Source of the DNA: Fulvimarina pelagi HTCC2506
GTDB taxonomy: Bacteria; Pseudomonadota; Alphaproteobacteria; Rhizobiales; Rhizobiaceae
DNA length: 64,000 nt
Reading direction: 5' to 3'
NCBI RefSeq assembly: GCF_000153705.1
Contig: NZ_DS022272.1
Location: forward strand, 1,185,839 to 1,249,838
Shown here: one piece after another, positions 35,808 through 45,638 of the stretch
Position numbering within the stretch: position 1 is the stretch's first letter
How the letters are laid out: every line of letters starts with the position of its first letter
The notes under the pieces: generated by a model
Seen by the model: the letters and a program-made list of their open reading frames with translations, nothing else
Databases searched by the model: none
What the model was told of the DNA's origin: nothing
Made by a program: the position numbers and the translations under genes

Positions 35808-37403
35808 ATGCGGCTTACCACTCGGCTTCTCGCCGCCACGGCCTTGACGCTTGCGCTCGGCACGGCGGCTTCTGCGAAGACTCTGGTTTATTGTTCCGAA
35901 GGCTCGCCGGAAGGCTTCGATCCAGCACTTTACACCGCCGGCACCACGTTCGATGCATCCTCCAAGACAATTTATAATCGGCTTGTCGAATTCGAACTCG
36001 GTACGACGAACATCAAGCCGGGGCTTGCCGAGAGCTGGGAAGTGTCGGACGACGGGCTGGAATATACGTTCAATCTGCGGCCCGATGCGCAATTCCACAC
36101 GACCGATTTCTTCACACCCTCGCGACCGCTGACAGCCGACGACGTCGTCTTCTCCTTCGATCGGCAGAACAACGCTGAAAATCCGTACAACGAATACGTC
36201 ACCGGGGCGGCTTGGGAGTACTGGAATTCGATGTCCATGCCAGACATCCTCAAATCAATCGAGAAGGTCGACGACCAGACGGTGAAGTTCACGCTGAACG
36301 AGCCCTACGCGCCGTTCCTTGCCAATCTTGCCATGGACTTCGCTTCGATCGCCTCCAAGGAGTACGCCGATCAGCTCGCCGAGGCCGGCAACGAGGCACA
36401 GCTCAACCAACAGCCGATCGGAACCGGGCCCTTCCAGTTCGTCGCCTATCAGCCGGACGCGGTGATCCGCTATCGGGCCCATCCCGATTACTGGAACGGC
36501 AAGGAAGCGATCGACGATCTGGTCTTCGCTATCACCACCGACGCTTCGGTGCGACAGCAGCGCCTGCTCGCCAACGAATGCCAAGTGATGCCCTATCCGA
36601 ACCCGGCCGACATCGAGAGTTTGAAGGGCAATGAGAACCTGACTGTGATGGAGCAGGAAGGACTGAATGTCGGCTATCTCGCCTACAACACGCAGATCGC
36701 TCCCTTCGATAACGCTCAGGTCCGCAAGGCCCTAAATATGGCGATCAACAAGCAGGCGATCATTGATGTCGTGTTTCAGGGCTCCGGCGAGATCGCCAAG
36801 AACCCGATCCCGCCGACGATGTGGTCCTATCGCGAGGAGACCGAGGACGACGCCTACGATCCGGAAGCCGCTCAGCAGATGCTCGAAGAGGCTGGCGTCA
36901 CCGACCTCTCGATGGAAGTCTGGGCGATGCCGGTGCAGCGACCCTACAATCCCAACGCGCGGCGCATGGCCGAGCTGATCCAGGCCGATTTCTCCAAAAT
37001 CGGTGTCGATGTCGAGATCGTCTCATACGAATGGGGCGAATATCTCGAGCGATCCAAGGCAGAAGATCGCGAAGGCGCGGTACTTCTCGGCTGGACCGGC
37101 GACAATGGCGATCCGGACAATTTCCTCGCCGTGCTCCTCGGCTGCGATGCCGTCGGCAACGCCAACCGTGCTCAGTGGTGCAACGAGGAGTTCGACGCCA
37201 AAGTGACTGAAGCCAAGCGGCTCGACACCCAGGAAGAGCGCGCGGCCCTCTACAAGGAGGCCCAGGCGATCTTCAAGGAAGAGGCGCCGTGGGCAACGAT
37301 CGCCCATTCCGTGACCTTCATGCCGATGCAGAAAAATGTAACCGGCTATGTCCAGGACCCGCTAGGCGGCCACTGGTTCACGGGCGTCGACATCGCGGAG
37401 TAA
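35808..37403 (+). CDS. dppA: Dipeptide ABC transporter substrate-binding protein DppA
   Basis: Periplasmic binding protein of 531 residues. The signal peptide (about 1-23, ending AASAK) is followed by sequence close to E. coli DppA: TLVYCSEGSPEGFDPALYT, the LAMDFASIASKEYAD segment, NPIPPTMWSY, MPVQRPYNPNARRMAELIQ and WTGDNGDPDNF. It binds di-/tripeptides, and DppA in E. coli also binds heme. It heads the dppABCDF operon, with AGGAGG before the ATG. A hairpin separates it from dppB, fitting the usual higher expression of binding proteins. Confidence 0.94.
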   Translation: MRLTTRLLAATALTLALGTAASAKTLVYCSEGSPEGFDPALYTAGTTFDASSKTIYNRLVEFELGTTNIKPGLAESWEVSDDGLEYTFNLRPDAQFHTTDFFTPSRPLTADDVVFSFDRQNNAENPYNEYVTGAAWEYWNSMSMPDILKSIEKVDDQTVKFTLNEPYAPFLANLAMDFASIASKEYADQLAEAGNEAQLNQQPIGTGPFQFVAYQPDAVIRYRAHPDYWNGKEAIDDLVFAITTDASVRQQRLLANECQVMPYPNPADIESLKGNENLTVMEQEGLNVGYLAYNTQIAPFDNAQVRKALNMAINKQAIIDVVFQGSGEIAKNPIPPTMWSYREETEDDAYDPEAAQQMLEEAGVTDLSMEVWAMPVQRPYNPNARRMAELIQADFSKIGVDVEIVSYEWGEYLERSKAEDREGAVLLGWTGDNGDPDNFLAVLLGCDAVGNANRAQWCNEEFDAKVTEAKRLDTQEERAALYKEAQAIFKEEAPWATIAHSVTFMPMQKNVTGYVQDPLGGHWFTGVDIAE

Positions 37404-37416
37404 GAGCAAAGCTTAT

Positions 37417-37438
37417 GGGGTCGCCGAGAGGCGGCCCC
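37417..37438 (+). terminator. Intercistronic hairpin between dppA and dppB
   Basis: Stem GGGGTCGCC / GGCGGCCCC (one G-T pair) with a 4-nt loop, 13 bp after the dppA stop and without a T-run. Such structures after binding-protein genes stabilise the upstream mRNA or attenuate transcription into the permease genes. Confidence 0.6.
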
Positions 37439-37555
37439 AGAATGCTCGCTTCGTTCTTCCCGTCATGCGAATATGCGCTGTCAACGACATCGGCTCCAAG
37501 TCGGTGAGACGGACTCCATGACGTCTTGCTCTCAGTCCCCTGATCGGCGGTCCTG

Positions 37556-38563
37556 ATGCTCCGCTTCATTCTTTCGCGTATCGGCGTTCTGGTCCCGACT
37601 TTCGTCGGCGTCGCGATCGTCGCCTTCGCCTTCATCCGGCTGCTGCCCGGCGACCCCATCATCCTTATGAGCGGCGAGCGCGGCATCTCCGAGGAGCGCT
37701 ATGCGCAACTCCAGGCCATGCTTGGATACGATCGGCCGCTGCCGGTCCAGTTCTGGGATTATTTGACCGGACTCCTCCAGGGCGATTTCGGCAATTCCAT
37801 CGTCACGAACCGCCCGGTGCTCGAAGAGTTCATGACGCTTTTCCCGGCAACGATCGAGCTTTCGCTCGTCGCCATCACGCTCGCCGTCCTCATCGGCATT
37901 CCGGCGGGTATTCTCGCTGCGATCAAGCGTGGTTCTTGGTTCGATCAGGTCACCATGGGCGCCGCGCTGACCGGCTATTCGATGCCCATTTTCTGGTGGG
38001 GCTTGCTGCTCATCATCTTTTTTTCGGGCTATCTTCAATGGACGCCGGTCTCCGGCCGCATGTCGTTGATGTTCTACTTCGATCAGCCGACCGGGTTCAT
38101 GTTGATCGATAGCCTGCTCTCGGGGCAGGAGGGCGCTTTCAAGTCTGCTGTTTCCCATCTCATCCTGCCTGGCGTCGTGCTTGCAACGATCCCACTTGCG
38201 GTCATCGCTCGCCAAACCCGCTCGGCCATGCTTGAGGTGCTCGGCGAGGACTATGTCCGCACCGCGCGCGCCAAGGGACTCAGCGCATTCCGTGTCGTCT
38301 CGGTTCATGCCCTGCGCAATGCACTCATCCCGGTGGTGACGACGATCGGCCTCCAGATCGGTGTGCTGATGGCTGGAGCGATCCTTACCGAGACGATCTT
38401 CTCCTGGCCGGGCATCGGGAAATGGATGGTCGACAGCGTGTATCGCCGTGACTATCCGGTGGTGCAGGGCGGGCTGATCCTCATCGCGCTAGTCGTCATG
38501 ATCGTCAATCTCATCGTCGACGTCCTCTACGGGCTGATCAATCCGAGGGTGCGCACGCGATGA
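37556..38563 (+). CDS. dppB: Dipeptide ABC transporter permease DppB
   Basis: Integral membrane permease of 335 residues with about six helices. The first (LSRIGVLVPTFVGVAIVAFA) leads to the family motif FIRLLPGDP. The cytoplasmic EAA loop that docks the ATPase is EDYVRTARAKGLSAFRVVS, followed by HALRNALIPV. It pairs with DppC to form the channel. Its stop overlaps the dppC start (ATGA). Confidence 0.95.
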   Translation: MLRFILSRIGVLVPTFVGVAIVAFAFIRLLPGDPIILMSGERGISEERYAQLQAMLGYDRPLPVQFWDYLTGLLQGDFGNSIVTNRPVLEEFMTLFPATIELSLVAITLAVLIGIPAGILAAIKRGSWFDQVTMGAALTGYSMPIFWWGLLLIIFFSGYLQWTPVSGRMSLMFYFDQPTGFMLIDSLLSGQEGAFKSAVSHLILPGVVLATIPLAVIARQTRSAMLEVLGEDYVRTARAKGLSAFRVVSVHALRNALIPVVTTIGLQIGVLMAGAILTETIFSWPGIGKWMVDSVYRRDYPVVQGGLILIALVVMIVNLIVDVLYGLINPRVRTR

Positions 38564-39501
38564 GCCACGTTGAAGCCGACGAAGCGCGCGAAGGCATCGG
38601 GGCCGGCATCGAGGACCGAAAGGCAAAGGTCAGCCCGCGCCGCCAGATGCTCAAGGAGTTCTGGTACTATTTTTCGGAGAACAAAGGCGCCGTCGTCGGC
38701 CTTTACGTTTTCATCGCGATCATTCTGATCGCCATATTCGCCCCCGTTCTTGCGCCCTACGACGCGACTGCGCAGAACCGGGGTGCGCTGCTGGTGCCGC
38801 CTGTCTGGGCCGATAACGGAAGCTGGGCCTACATTCTTGGCACCGATGCCGTCGGTCGCGACATGCTTTCGCGGCTCATCTACGGCGCTCGCTATTCGCT
38901 GACGATCGGTCTCGTGGTGGTCACCCTCGCGGTGACCGTCGGTATCTCGGTCGGCCTGATCGCCGGCTATGTGCGCGGCTGGGTCGATATCGTCATCATG
39001 CGGCTGATGGACATTATCCTTGCCTTCCCCTCGCTACTGCTTGCCCTCGTTCTCGTCGCCGTTCTCGGTCCCGGACTGCTCAACGCCATGATCGCAATCG
39101 CGCTCGTTCTGCAGCCGCATTTCGTGCGCCTGACCCGCGCTTCGGTGATGGCCGAGAAACAGCGGGAATACGTGACGGCAGCCAGGGTGGTCGGCGCCAG
39201 CCCACTGCGACTGATGGTGGTGACCATCCTGCCGAACTGTCTCGGCCCTCTCATTGTCCAAGCGACGCTTTCGTTTTCGTCGGCGATCCTGGACGCGGCC
39301 GCTCTCGGCTTCCTCGGCCTCGGTGCCCAGCCGCCGACGCCCGAATGGGGCACGATGCTGGCCGACGCGCAGGAATTTGTGCTGCGCGCCTGGTGGGTGG
39401 TGACCTTTCCCGGCCTTGCGATCCTGATCACTGTGCTCGCCATCAACCTCGTCGGCGATGGTCTCCGCGACGCGCTCGACCCGAAGATGAAGCGGAGTTG
39501 A
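38560..39501 (+). CDS. dppC: Dipeptide ABC transporter permease DppC
   Basis: Second permease of the Dpp system, 313 residues, with an N-terminal extension (about 1-35) typical of DppC/OppC, about six membrane helices, the periplasmic [19 protein letters not shown] signature and the EAA loop [18 protein letters not shown]. The overlap of 4 bp with dppB suggests translational coupling. dppD follows after 5 bp. Confidence 0.95.
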   Translation: MSHVEADEAREGIGAGIEDRKAKVSPRRQMLKEFWYYFSENKGAVVGLYVFIAIILIAIFAPVLAPYDATAQNRGALLVPPVWADNGSWAYILGTDAVGRDMLSRLIYGARYSLTIGLVVVTLAVTVGISVGLIAGYVRGWVDIVIMRLMDIILAFPSLLLALVLVAVLGPGLLNAMIAIALVLQPHFVRLTRASVMAEKQREYVTAARVVGASPLRLMVVTILPNCLGPLIVQATLSFSSAILDAAALGFLGLGAQPPTPEWGTMLADAQEFVLRAWWVVTFPGLAILITVLAINLVGDGLRDALDPKMKRS

Positions 39502-39506
39502 TCTCG

Positions 39507-40478
39507 ATGCCGCTCCTCACCATCCGCAATCTCACCGTCACTTTCGACACCGCCTCTGGACCCTTCAAGGCCGTAGACAGCTTCGACCTCAACGTCGACA
39601 AGGGCGAAATCCTCGGCATCGTTGGCGAATCCGGATCCGGCAAGTCGGTCGCCATGCTGGCGCTCATGGGTCTCCTGCCACCGACAGCAACGGTGACCGC
39701 CGACGAACTCGCATTCGAGGACCACGACCTTCGAACGATGAGCGGACGCGAACGGCGCAGGCTGATCGGGGCAGAGATGTCGATGATCTTTCAGGAGCCG
39801 ATGAGTTCGCTCAATCCGTGCTTCACCGTCGGATTTCAGATCAAGGAGACGCTGCGCATCCATCTCGGCCTTGACCGGAAAGCGCGCCAGAAGCGGGCGA
39901 TCGAATTGCTCGAGTCCGTCGGCCTGCCCGAACCCGAGCGGCGGCTATCCGCCTTCCCGCACCAACTTTCCGGCGGGATGAGCCAGCGTGTGATGATCGC
40001 CATGGCGACGGCTTGTCATCCGAAGCTTCTCATCGCGGACGAGCCGACGACGGCGCTCGACGTGACGATCCAGGCGCAGATTCTCGATCTTCTCGTCGAC
40101 CTCCAGAGAGATCGCGGCATGGCGATGGTGCTGATCACCCATGACATGGGCGTTGTCGCCGAAACCGCGCACCGGGTCGTCGTGCAATATGCCGGCCAAC
40201 AGGTGGAGCGCCAGCCGGTCGAAACCCTCTTCGACGAGCCGCATCATCCGTATACCGCCGCGCTCCTCTCGGCCATTCCAGAGCGTGCGACGGGGGACCG
40301 GTTGCCGACCATTCCTGGTGTCGTGCCGGGGCAGGGGGACCGGCCGGACGGCTGCCTTTTCAATCCGCGTTGCTCGCGCGCCGACGACAGGTGCCGCACA
40401 ATCGAGCCCCCGCATCAAAGCGATGCCCTGGGGCAGGCGCTCTGCCATTATCCTCTCAATACCGAGGAGGCGGCATGA
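39507..40478 (+). CDS. dppD: Dipeptide ABC transporter ATPase DppD
   Basis: ATP-binding subunit of 323 residues. Walker A GESGSGKS at about 40, Q-loop [18 protein letters not shown] signature [14 protein letters not shown], Walker [15 protein letters not shown] and the H-loop ITHDMG. The C-terminal oligopeptide-transporter domain has a [15 protein letters not shown] cysteine motif, associated with an Fe-S cluster in the Dpp/Opp ATPases. The ATG at 39507 follows the dppC stop by 5 bp; the longer frame upstream lies inside dppC and is not real. It overlaps dppF by 4 bp. Confidence 0.95.
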   Translation: MPLLTIRNLTVTFDTASGPFKAVDSFDLNVDKGEILGIVGESGSGKSVAMLALMGLLPPTATVTADELAFEDHDLRTMSGRERRRLIGAEMSMIFQEPMSSLNPCFTVGFQIKETLRIHLGLDRKARQKRAIELLESVGLPEPERRLSAFPHQLSGGMSQRVMIAMATACHPKLLIADEPTTALDVTIQAQILDLLVDLQRDRGMAMVLITHDMGVVAETAHRVVVQYAGQQVERQPVETLFDEPHHPYTAALLSAIPERATGDRLPTIPGVVPGQGDRPDGCLFNPRCSRADDRCRTIEPPHQSDALGQALCHYPLNTEEAA

Positions 40479-41446
40479 GTGCGATCGTCTCAGCCGAAGG
40501 CGTCAGCCAGGTCTACGAGGTCAAGCGCGGGCTCTTTGCGAAAGCGGCCGGCCTCAAGGCCGTCAAGGAAGCGAGCTTCACGGTCGAGGAAGGCGAGACC
40601 CTCGCGATCGTCGGAGAATCGGGTTGCGGCAAGTCCACGCTCGCCCGCATCCTGACAATGATCGAAGAGCCGACCGAAGGCCATCTCACGATCGACGGCA
40701 TCGACATTTCGGCCGGGCGTTCGAGCGATGTGAAGCGCCTACGGTCGACCGTCCAGATCGTCTTCCAGAACCCCTACGGCGCCCTCAATCCGCGCCAGAA
40801 GGTGGGCGCGATCATCGAGGAACCGCTCAAGATCAACTCGAAGCTCTCGCGGGCCGAACGGCGCGAGAAGGCTAAGGACATGCTGGCGCAGGTCGGGCTG
40901 CGCCCGGAACACTACGACCGCTATCCGCACATGTTTTCCGGTGGCCAACGCCAGCGCATCGCCATCGCACGAGCTCTGATACTCGATCCGAAGATCCTCG
41001 TCCTCGACGAGCCGGTCTCGGCGCTGGACGTGTCGATCCAGGCCTCGGTGCTTAACCTGCTCGCCGACCTGCAGGATCGGCTGAAGCTCACCTACATCTT
41101 CATCAGCCACGATCTCTCGGTCGTGAAGCATGTGGCGGACCGGGTTCTCGTGATGTATCTCGGCCGCCCGGTCGAGATCGCACCCAAGGCGGCGCTCTAT
41201 TCCGAGCCGAAGCATCCCTATACCAAGGCGCTTCTCTCGGCGACGCCGGCGACCAACCCCGACGATCGCGGCGAACGCATCCGCCTCACCGGCGAGCTCC
41301 CGTCGCCTTTCGATCCGCCGCCTGGCTGCTCGTTCAATCCGCGCTGCCCGCACGCCAACGAGCGTTGCCGGACGGAGCGTCCCGTGCTGACGGAGCATGG
41401 CCCGACGCGTGTGGCATGCTTTGCAGTGGACGAAGGGCGAATCTGA
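40475..41446 (+). CDS. dppF: Dipeptide ABC transporter ATPase DppF
   Basis: Second ATPase of 323 residues, forming a heterodimer with DppD. Walker A GESGCGKS at about 47, Q-loop [15 protein letters not shown], signature [15 protein letters not shown], Walker [15 protein letters not shown] and [14 protein letters not shown]. The C-terminal cysteine motif [15 protein letters not shown] is conserved. The start overlaps the dppD stop (ATGA), completing the dppABCDF operon; about 100 bp separate it from the next gene. Confidence 0.95.
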   Translation: MSAIVSAEGVSQVYEVKRGLFAKAAGLKAVKEASFTVEEGETLAIVGESGCGKSTLARILTMIEEPTEGHLTIDGIDISAGRSSDVKRLRSTVQIVFQNPYGALNPRQKVGAIIEEPLKINSKLSRAERREKAKDMLAQVGLRPEHYDRYPHMFSGGQRQRIAIARALILDPKILVLDEPVSALDVSIQASVLNLLADLQDRLKLTYIFISHDLSVVKHVADRVLVMYLGRPVEIAPKAALYSEPKHPYTKALLSATPATNPDDRGERIRLTGELPSPFDPPPGCSFNPRCPHANERCRTERPVLTEHGPTRVACFAVDEGRI

Positions 41447-41542
41447 CAGCGGCCTCAACACCTGCGGCATTTGCGCGCTTGCCGGGGCGCTTGCTGACCC
41501 TCTTTTGATCTGGACCGATGTCTGGAACCCGAGGGAACTCTC

Positions 41543-42397
41543 ATGCAAGTCACACGGCCGCTCCATAACCGCATCGCGCTTGCTTTCGATTTCGACGAGA
41601 CGCTGGCGGAGTCGTCCTTGGAAGTGCTCGTGAAGGCGATGGGGCTGGATGTCGACGATTGGCATCGCAATTTTCGCGAGCCGCTGGACGAAGACACTTG
41701 GGACTCGATCAATGCACGCGCATACGCGCTGATCAAAGCCGGGCGTGAGCGAGGCCGGCCGCTGAACCGCGACGCGTTGCGCAAGGCCGCCGCGGAGATC
41801 GAACTCTACGACGAAGTAACACAGATGCCCGAGCGCATTCGATCGGCCGCGCGTGAGGTCGCGCCTGGGGTGGAGGTCGACTTCACGGTGATCTCCTCGG
41901 GCTATGTCGACATCATCGAGCACACAGCGATCAAGGATTGCTTCGACCGCATCTGGGGCTCTTCGCTCCATTTCGACGAGAGTGGCGAGGCAGTTTTCAT
42001 CAAGCGGGCGCTCACCCATCCAGAGAAGGCGCGATACATGGAAGCGCTCTCTAAAGGCTTCAGCATTCACGGATCGAACGCCCCGGAATCGACGACCAAA
42101 GCCGTTTCCGACGAGGATAAAGCTGTGCCGCCGAACCAGATGATTTTTGTTGGCGACGGCGCTTCCGACCTTCAGGCCTTTCAATATGTGGAAGCGAACG
42201 GCGGGATCGCCATCGCTGTTCGCCAGGACGGTGGCTTTGCAGGCGCGAAATCGATGCACGCGCGTCAACGGCCGACCAATCTCGCGCCAGCGAGCTATGC
42301 TAAAGGTGGCGAGATGATGCAGTCGCTCACCTACGCAGTGCAGTCGATTGCCTCGCGGATCGCCCTCTCGAGGCTCGGTCAGAAGGGTGGCGAATAG
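41543..42397 (+). CDS. HAD-superfamily phosphatase-like hydrolase
   Basis: Cytoplasmic 284-residue hydrolase of the haloacid dehalogenase superfamily. Motif I is FDFDETLAESS with the catalytic DxDxT aspartates at about 16 and 18; motif II Ser is in VISSGY, and motif IV is IFVGDGASDLQAF. It resembles phosphoserine-phosphatase-like enzymes in size. The substrate is unknown. It stands between dppF and an aminotransferase gene on the same strand, which could point to amino-acid metabolism, as inference. Confidence 0.85.
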   Translation: MQVTRPLHNRIALAFDFDETLAESSLEVLVKAMGLDVDDWHRNFREPLDEDTWDSINARAYALIKAGRERGRPLNRDALRKAAAEIELYDEVTQMPERIRSAAREVAPGVEVDFTVISSGYVDIIEHTAIKDCFDRIWGSSLHFDESGEAVFIKRALTHPEKARYMEALSKGFSIHGSNAPESTTKAVSDEDKAVPPNQMIFVGDGASDLQAFQYVEANGGIAIAVRQDGGFAGAKSMHARQRPTNLAPASYAKGGEMMQSLTYAVQSIASRIALSRLGQKGGE

Positions 42398-42582
42398 CCG
42401 TTTTCCTCAGCTCATCTGCCAGTGCGGGTAGGTTTTTTGTCGTCGTTCGGGTGTGGGCCGATTTTGAGGGCCTGTCCTATATCCGAAGGCAATGGCGCTG
42501 GGATCGAGCGCGAGGGAATGCACGCTACGGATCGTATTAAACTGTCCAGCATCGTGTCGAACCGAATGGGAGGAGCCTCATC

Positions 42583-43809
42583 ATGAATGCACCAGTTTTT
42601 CCGGAACTGAAGATTCCCGATACGATTGCCGCCGGTCCCGGTCCGGGCAACACGGCGCAGCGCGTACTCGACGCCTATCACGATCAGGGTGTCGCCGATC
42701 ACATGAACCCCGACGTGCTGCGGGGCATGATCGAATCGAAGAAGATGCTCCGTGAAGTCTGGGGCACGAACAACATCCATACTTTCGCCTGTGCGGGTAC
42801 AGGCTGGTCGGCGCTCGACATGATGTTCAGCGTGGTCCATCCGGGCGACAAGATCGTCCTCTTCGTCAACGGGACGTTCTCCGGGATCGACGAACTGTCA
42901 GTTCGCATGAAAGGCGCCACTCCCGAGGAACTCGCGGCAAACTCGCTCGACCCGAAGGCCTCTTCGGTGGTCACGATCAAAGTGCCGCATGGAGAGTCGG
43001 TGACCGGCGAGATCGTCGAGAAGGCGCTTACCGAGCACAAGCCGAAATGGGCGGCCATGGCCCATTGGGAAACCGGCTCAGGCCGAGTCAATGATATCCG
43101 AGGGTTCAGTGATGCGTGCGAAAAGCACGGCGTCATGGGCCTCGTCGATGCCGTCTCCTCCCTCGGTATCGCCGAGTTCAGGGTCGACGATTATCCGGGC
43201 ATCCACGGCTGGGCGTCATGCCCCCAGAAGGGCGTCATGGCCTTGCCGCTCACCTATGCGCCGGTCACGTTCACCGACACCTACATCGAAGAGCTGAAGA
43301 AGGTCGGAGGCCGCTGCTTCGTCCATCACCCGATCATGGAAGCCCGTCACTGGGCGATCATCGAAGGTCAGGATGTAGAAAAGGGCACCTATCACCGCAC
43401 CCATTCGCCCTATGCTGTCGCGAGCTTCCACGAAGCGCTTCGTATGGTGCTGGAAGACGGCATGCTTCAGCGCGCCGAGAAGTACCGGACAGCGGAGAAG
43501 GCTCTGCGAGCAGCCCTGACCAAGATGGGCTGCAACGTCACGTCCAACATGACGAGCCTTCTCGTTCTCGACCTGCCCGATCAACTGAAGGGTCAGGAAA
43601 AAGACTTCGTCAACAAATGCCGCGCCGAGAATTTCTGTATCTGGCCGACTCTTTCAGAGCCGACTCAGATCCGCGTCGGAATCCTCAATCTCTTGTCTGA
43701 GGCAGAGCTTACCGAGATTGTCTCCCGATTCGGCGACATGCTGAACCGGTTCGACTACAAGACCGATGTCGATGCGGCGGTGGCCGAACTGAAGAGCCAT
43801 CTGAACTGA
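42583..43809 (+). CDS. Class V PLP-dependent aminotransferase (alanine/serine-glyoxylate type)
   Basis: A 408-residue fold-type I aminotransferase. TIAAGPGPGNTAQRVLDAY is the class V N-terminal signature; the ETGSGRVNDIRGFSDACEKHG segment and LVDAVSSLG provide the cofactor pocket, and the Schiff-base lysine lies in WASCPQKGVMALPL. Family members transfer amino groups between alanine, serine or aspartate and glyoxylate or similar acids. Length and motifs suit serine-glyoxylate or alanine-glyoxylate transaminases, but the substrate cannot be assigned. A GGAGGA site precedes the ATG; a strong terminator follows. Confidence 0.87.
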   Translation: MNAPVFPELKIPDTIAAGPGPGNTAQRVLDAYHDQGVADHMNPDVLRGMIESKKMLREVWGTNNIHTFACAGTGWSALDMMFSVVHPGDKIVLFVNGTFSGIDELSVRMKGATPEELAANSLDPKASSVVTIKVPHGESVTGEIVEKALTEHKPKWAAMAHWETGSGRVNDIRGFSDACEKHGVMGLVDAVSSLGIAEFRVDDYPGIHGWASCPQKGVMALPLTYAPVTFTDTYIEELKKVGGRCFVHHPIMEARHWAIIEGQDVEKGTYHRTHSPYAVASFHEALRMVLEDGMLQRAEKYRTAEKALRAALTKMGCNVTSNMTSLLVLDLPDQLKGQEKDFVNKCRAENFCIWPTLSEPTQIRVGILNLLSEAELTEIVSRFGDMLNRFDYKTDVDAAVAELKSHLN

Positions 43810-43836
43810 CGCAAACGATCCATAGCATGAATTTCG

Positions 43837-43866
43837 AGGCCGGCATCTCAGGGTGCCGGCCTTTTC
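43837..43866 (+). terminator. Intrinsic terminator of the aminotransferase gene
   Basis: Perfect 9-bp stem AGGCCGGCA / TGCCGGCCT with an 8-nt loop followed by TTTT, 28 bp after the stop. It lies just outside the convergent ATP-grasp gene. Confidence 0.88.
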
Positions 43867-43888
43867 AGTTCCAGATGCCGCTTGGCGG

Positions 43889-45046
43889 TTATCCGATGAT
43901 CGCGTGTGGGATGAACCGCGACAGATTTCTCGTAATTCGGCTTCTGTCCTCGCGCATGCCGAGACCGCAGCAGGTGTTGCCAACGATCCAGGTCCCGAGG
44001 ACGGCGTACTTGCCATCCTTTTCGAACAGTCTCGTCAACTCCTGAACAATGAAGCCTTCCTCGCCATAATTCCCGTCCGAGACTTCAGTCTCCAGACCGG
44101 CTTCGATGACCGTGATATTTTCGCCCTCGCGGGAGTGAAGGGGTTTCCTCACCGCATTCTTGAGATTCCCCGCGCGCGGATCGTCCGCGAAATAGGCGGG
44201 GAGAAGGTTGGGATGACCGGAAAAGCGTTCCCAAAGCAGTGGAAGCAGGCCCTTGTTGGAGAGGATCGCCTTCCAAGGCGGCTCGACGAACTGCGTCCGT
44301 GAGTGGGGAAGGTGCTCTGCGAAGGGCTCGCGCAGCATATCCTCCCATGGATAGAGCTTGAAACAGAGTTCGATCGTCCGGTCCTGCATGTCCGTATAGC
44401 GACCTTGATCGTCGACGCCGATCTCTCGCATGTCGAGAAGTTCGGTGCGGTGGCCGGCTTGAATGGCGCAGTCCATCAGATAGGCGGCAGTGCCGCGATC
44501 CTCGTCGCTCTCGGTATAGGCGGCGAAGTGGAAGATTGGCTCGTTCGAGAATTTCCGGAACGCCTCAATCAGCGTTTCCTGGATGGCATTGAACTGATCG
44601 GCGTCCTCCGGCAGGACGCCCCGTTCCACGTTGTCGGTTAGCCAATTGTACTGGAAATAGGCCGATTCGAAGATCGAGGTGGGCGTGTCCGCATTGTATT
44701 CCAGAAGCTTGGCCGGCCCGGTGCCGTCATAGGCGAGATCGAAGCGGCCGTAGAGATGGCGCTCCTGATCTTCAAAGGAGCGGCGGACGAGATCCTGCAT
44801 TGGCTCAGGGATCGCGAGCTTCGTCATCATCGCCGGATCGCGGATGACGTCTTCGGCGACGTCCATGCACATCTGATGGAGTTCCGCGCTCGGATCCTCG
44901 ATCGCTTCCTCGATTTCGGCTAGTGTGAAAACGAAGGCCGCGTCGTCGAGCCAATAGGGCTCTCCATACATTTCGTGAAAGCCGAAACCGACGGCTTCCG
45001 CCTTTTCGCGCCAGTCTTCGCGCTCTGGCAGACTGATCCGCTGCAC
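43889..45046 (-). CDS. Glutathionylspermidine synthase-like ATP-grasp ligase (YjfC/YgiC family)
   Basis: A 385-residue ATP-grasp enzyme of the glutathionylspermidine synthetase C-terminal family. The N-terminal half includes YGRFDLAYDGTGPAKLLEYN and ADTPTSIFESAYFQYNWL; the C-terminal half shows EPPWKAILSNKGLLPLLWE and YVxx-type GREGEN-like sequence (LHSREGENITV). The amidase domain of E. coli Gsp is absent. Family members join an amine or peptide to a carboxylate, but YjfC/YgiC have no proven substrate. It is the last gene of a five-gene minus-strand unit, 6 bp after the DUF1190 gene, in a PspA-linked cluster. Confidence 0.9.
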   Translation of the reverse strand: MQRISLPEREDWREKAEAVGFGFHEMYGEPYWLDDAAFVFTLAEIEEAIEDPSAELHQMCMDVAEDVIRDPAMMTKLAIPEPMQDLVRRSFEDQERHLYGRFDLAYDGTGPAKLLEYNADTPTSIFESAYFQYNWLTDNVERGVLPEDADQFNAIQETLIEAFRKFSNEPIFHFAAYTESDEDRGTAAYLMDCAIQAGHRTELLDMREIGVDDQGRYTDMQDRTIELCFKLYPWEDMLREPFAEHLPHSRTQFVEPPWKAILSNKGLLPLLWERFSGHPNLLPAYFADDPRAGNLKNAVRKPLHSREGENITVIEAGLETEVSDGNYGEEGFIVQELTRLFEKDGKYAVLGTWIVGNTCCGLGMREDRSRITRNLSRFIPHAIIG

Positions 45047-45052
45047 TTTACG

Positions 45053-45625
45053 TCAGCTGCCGAAAAAGCCCCGGGACGACGATCGTCCGCCGAAGCCCGA
45101 GCGCGAAACCGTGCGCGTGTTCACGTTCACAGGCCGCGAAACCCGTTGGCCGCCCTGTACTGCGCTCGTCACCGTCTGCCCGCCACGGGTCCGGTAGATC
45201 GGCGCGGAGTAGGTGTAGCTCGGCGAGGAACGGTAGTTCCGGTAGGCGGCGTAACTCGCCAGGTTGCCGATTGCCGAGGAGATCAGGTAGCCTGTCATAA
45301 AGGGGATGAAAAAGGAGCCTGCGCCATCATTGGCCTGCTGGTTGACGAGGTTACTCGTCTCCAAACAGCGGCCCTCGCCATATTCAGCCTCGCAAGCGGC
45401 CTGCCCGTCGAAGCGCGGAGCGTTCTTGAGGTGCTCGCTCAGCGCGGCCTGGTATTCGGCTTCGCAGATCTGAAGATCGACGCCGGACGCGGCGCACTCG
45501 GTGGGTGTGGAGAAGAGGGCTTCGGTCGGCGGATCCTCGCCGCAGCCAGTCAGTACCATTCCCGTCGCCGCTATAGTACCGAGGGTGAGGAGAGGGGGGC
45601 GTGCCCCGATCTTGCGCTTTCGCAT
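45053..45625 (-). CDS. DUF1190 (YgiB/YjfM-like) lipoprotein
   Basis: A 190-residue DUF1190 protein. The basic N terminus and hydrophobic stretch (LLTLGTIAATGMVLTGC) form a lipoprotein signal with the lipobox Cys about residue 28. Cysteine-containing segments (TECAASGVDLQICEAEY; AACEAEYGEGRC) characterise the family, and the C-terminal region is Ser/Tyr/Arg/Gly-rich (SRSGFGGRSSSRGFFGS). YgiB/YjfM always pair with the YgiC/YjfC ATP-grasp enzyme, and here too the two genes are 6 bp apart. A modified or cell-surface substrate of the ligase is one idea, not shown. Confidence 0.85.
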   Translation of the reverse strand: MRKRKIGARPPLLTLGTIAATGMVLTGCGEDPPTEALFSTPTECAASGVDLQICEAEYQAALSEHLKNAPRFDGQAACEAEYGEGRCLETSNLVNQQANDGAGSFFIPFMTGYLISSAIGNLASYAAYRNYRSSPSYTYSAPIYRTRGGQTVTSAVQGGQRVSRPVNVNTRTVSRSGFGGRSSSRGFFGS

Positions 45626-45638
45626 CCTTCCTTCCTCC

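Noticed and set aside
40739-42268. 509-residue open frame on the minus strand across dppF and the HAD gene
   Set aside because: Both genes on the plus strand have clear motifs; the antisense product is arginine/histidine-rich low-complexity sequence typical of shadows.
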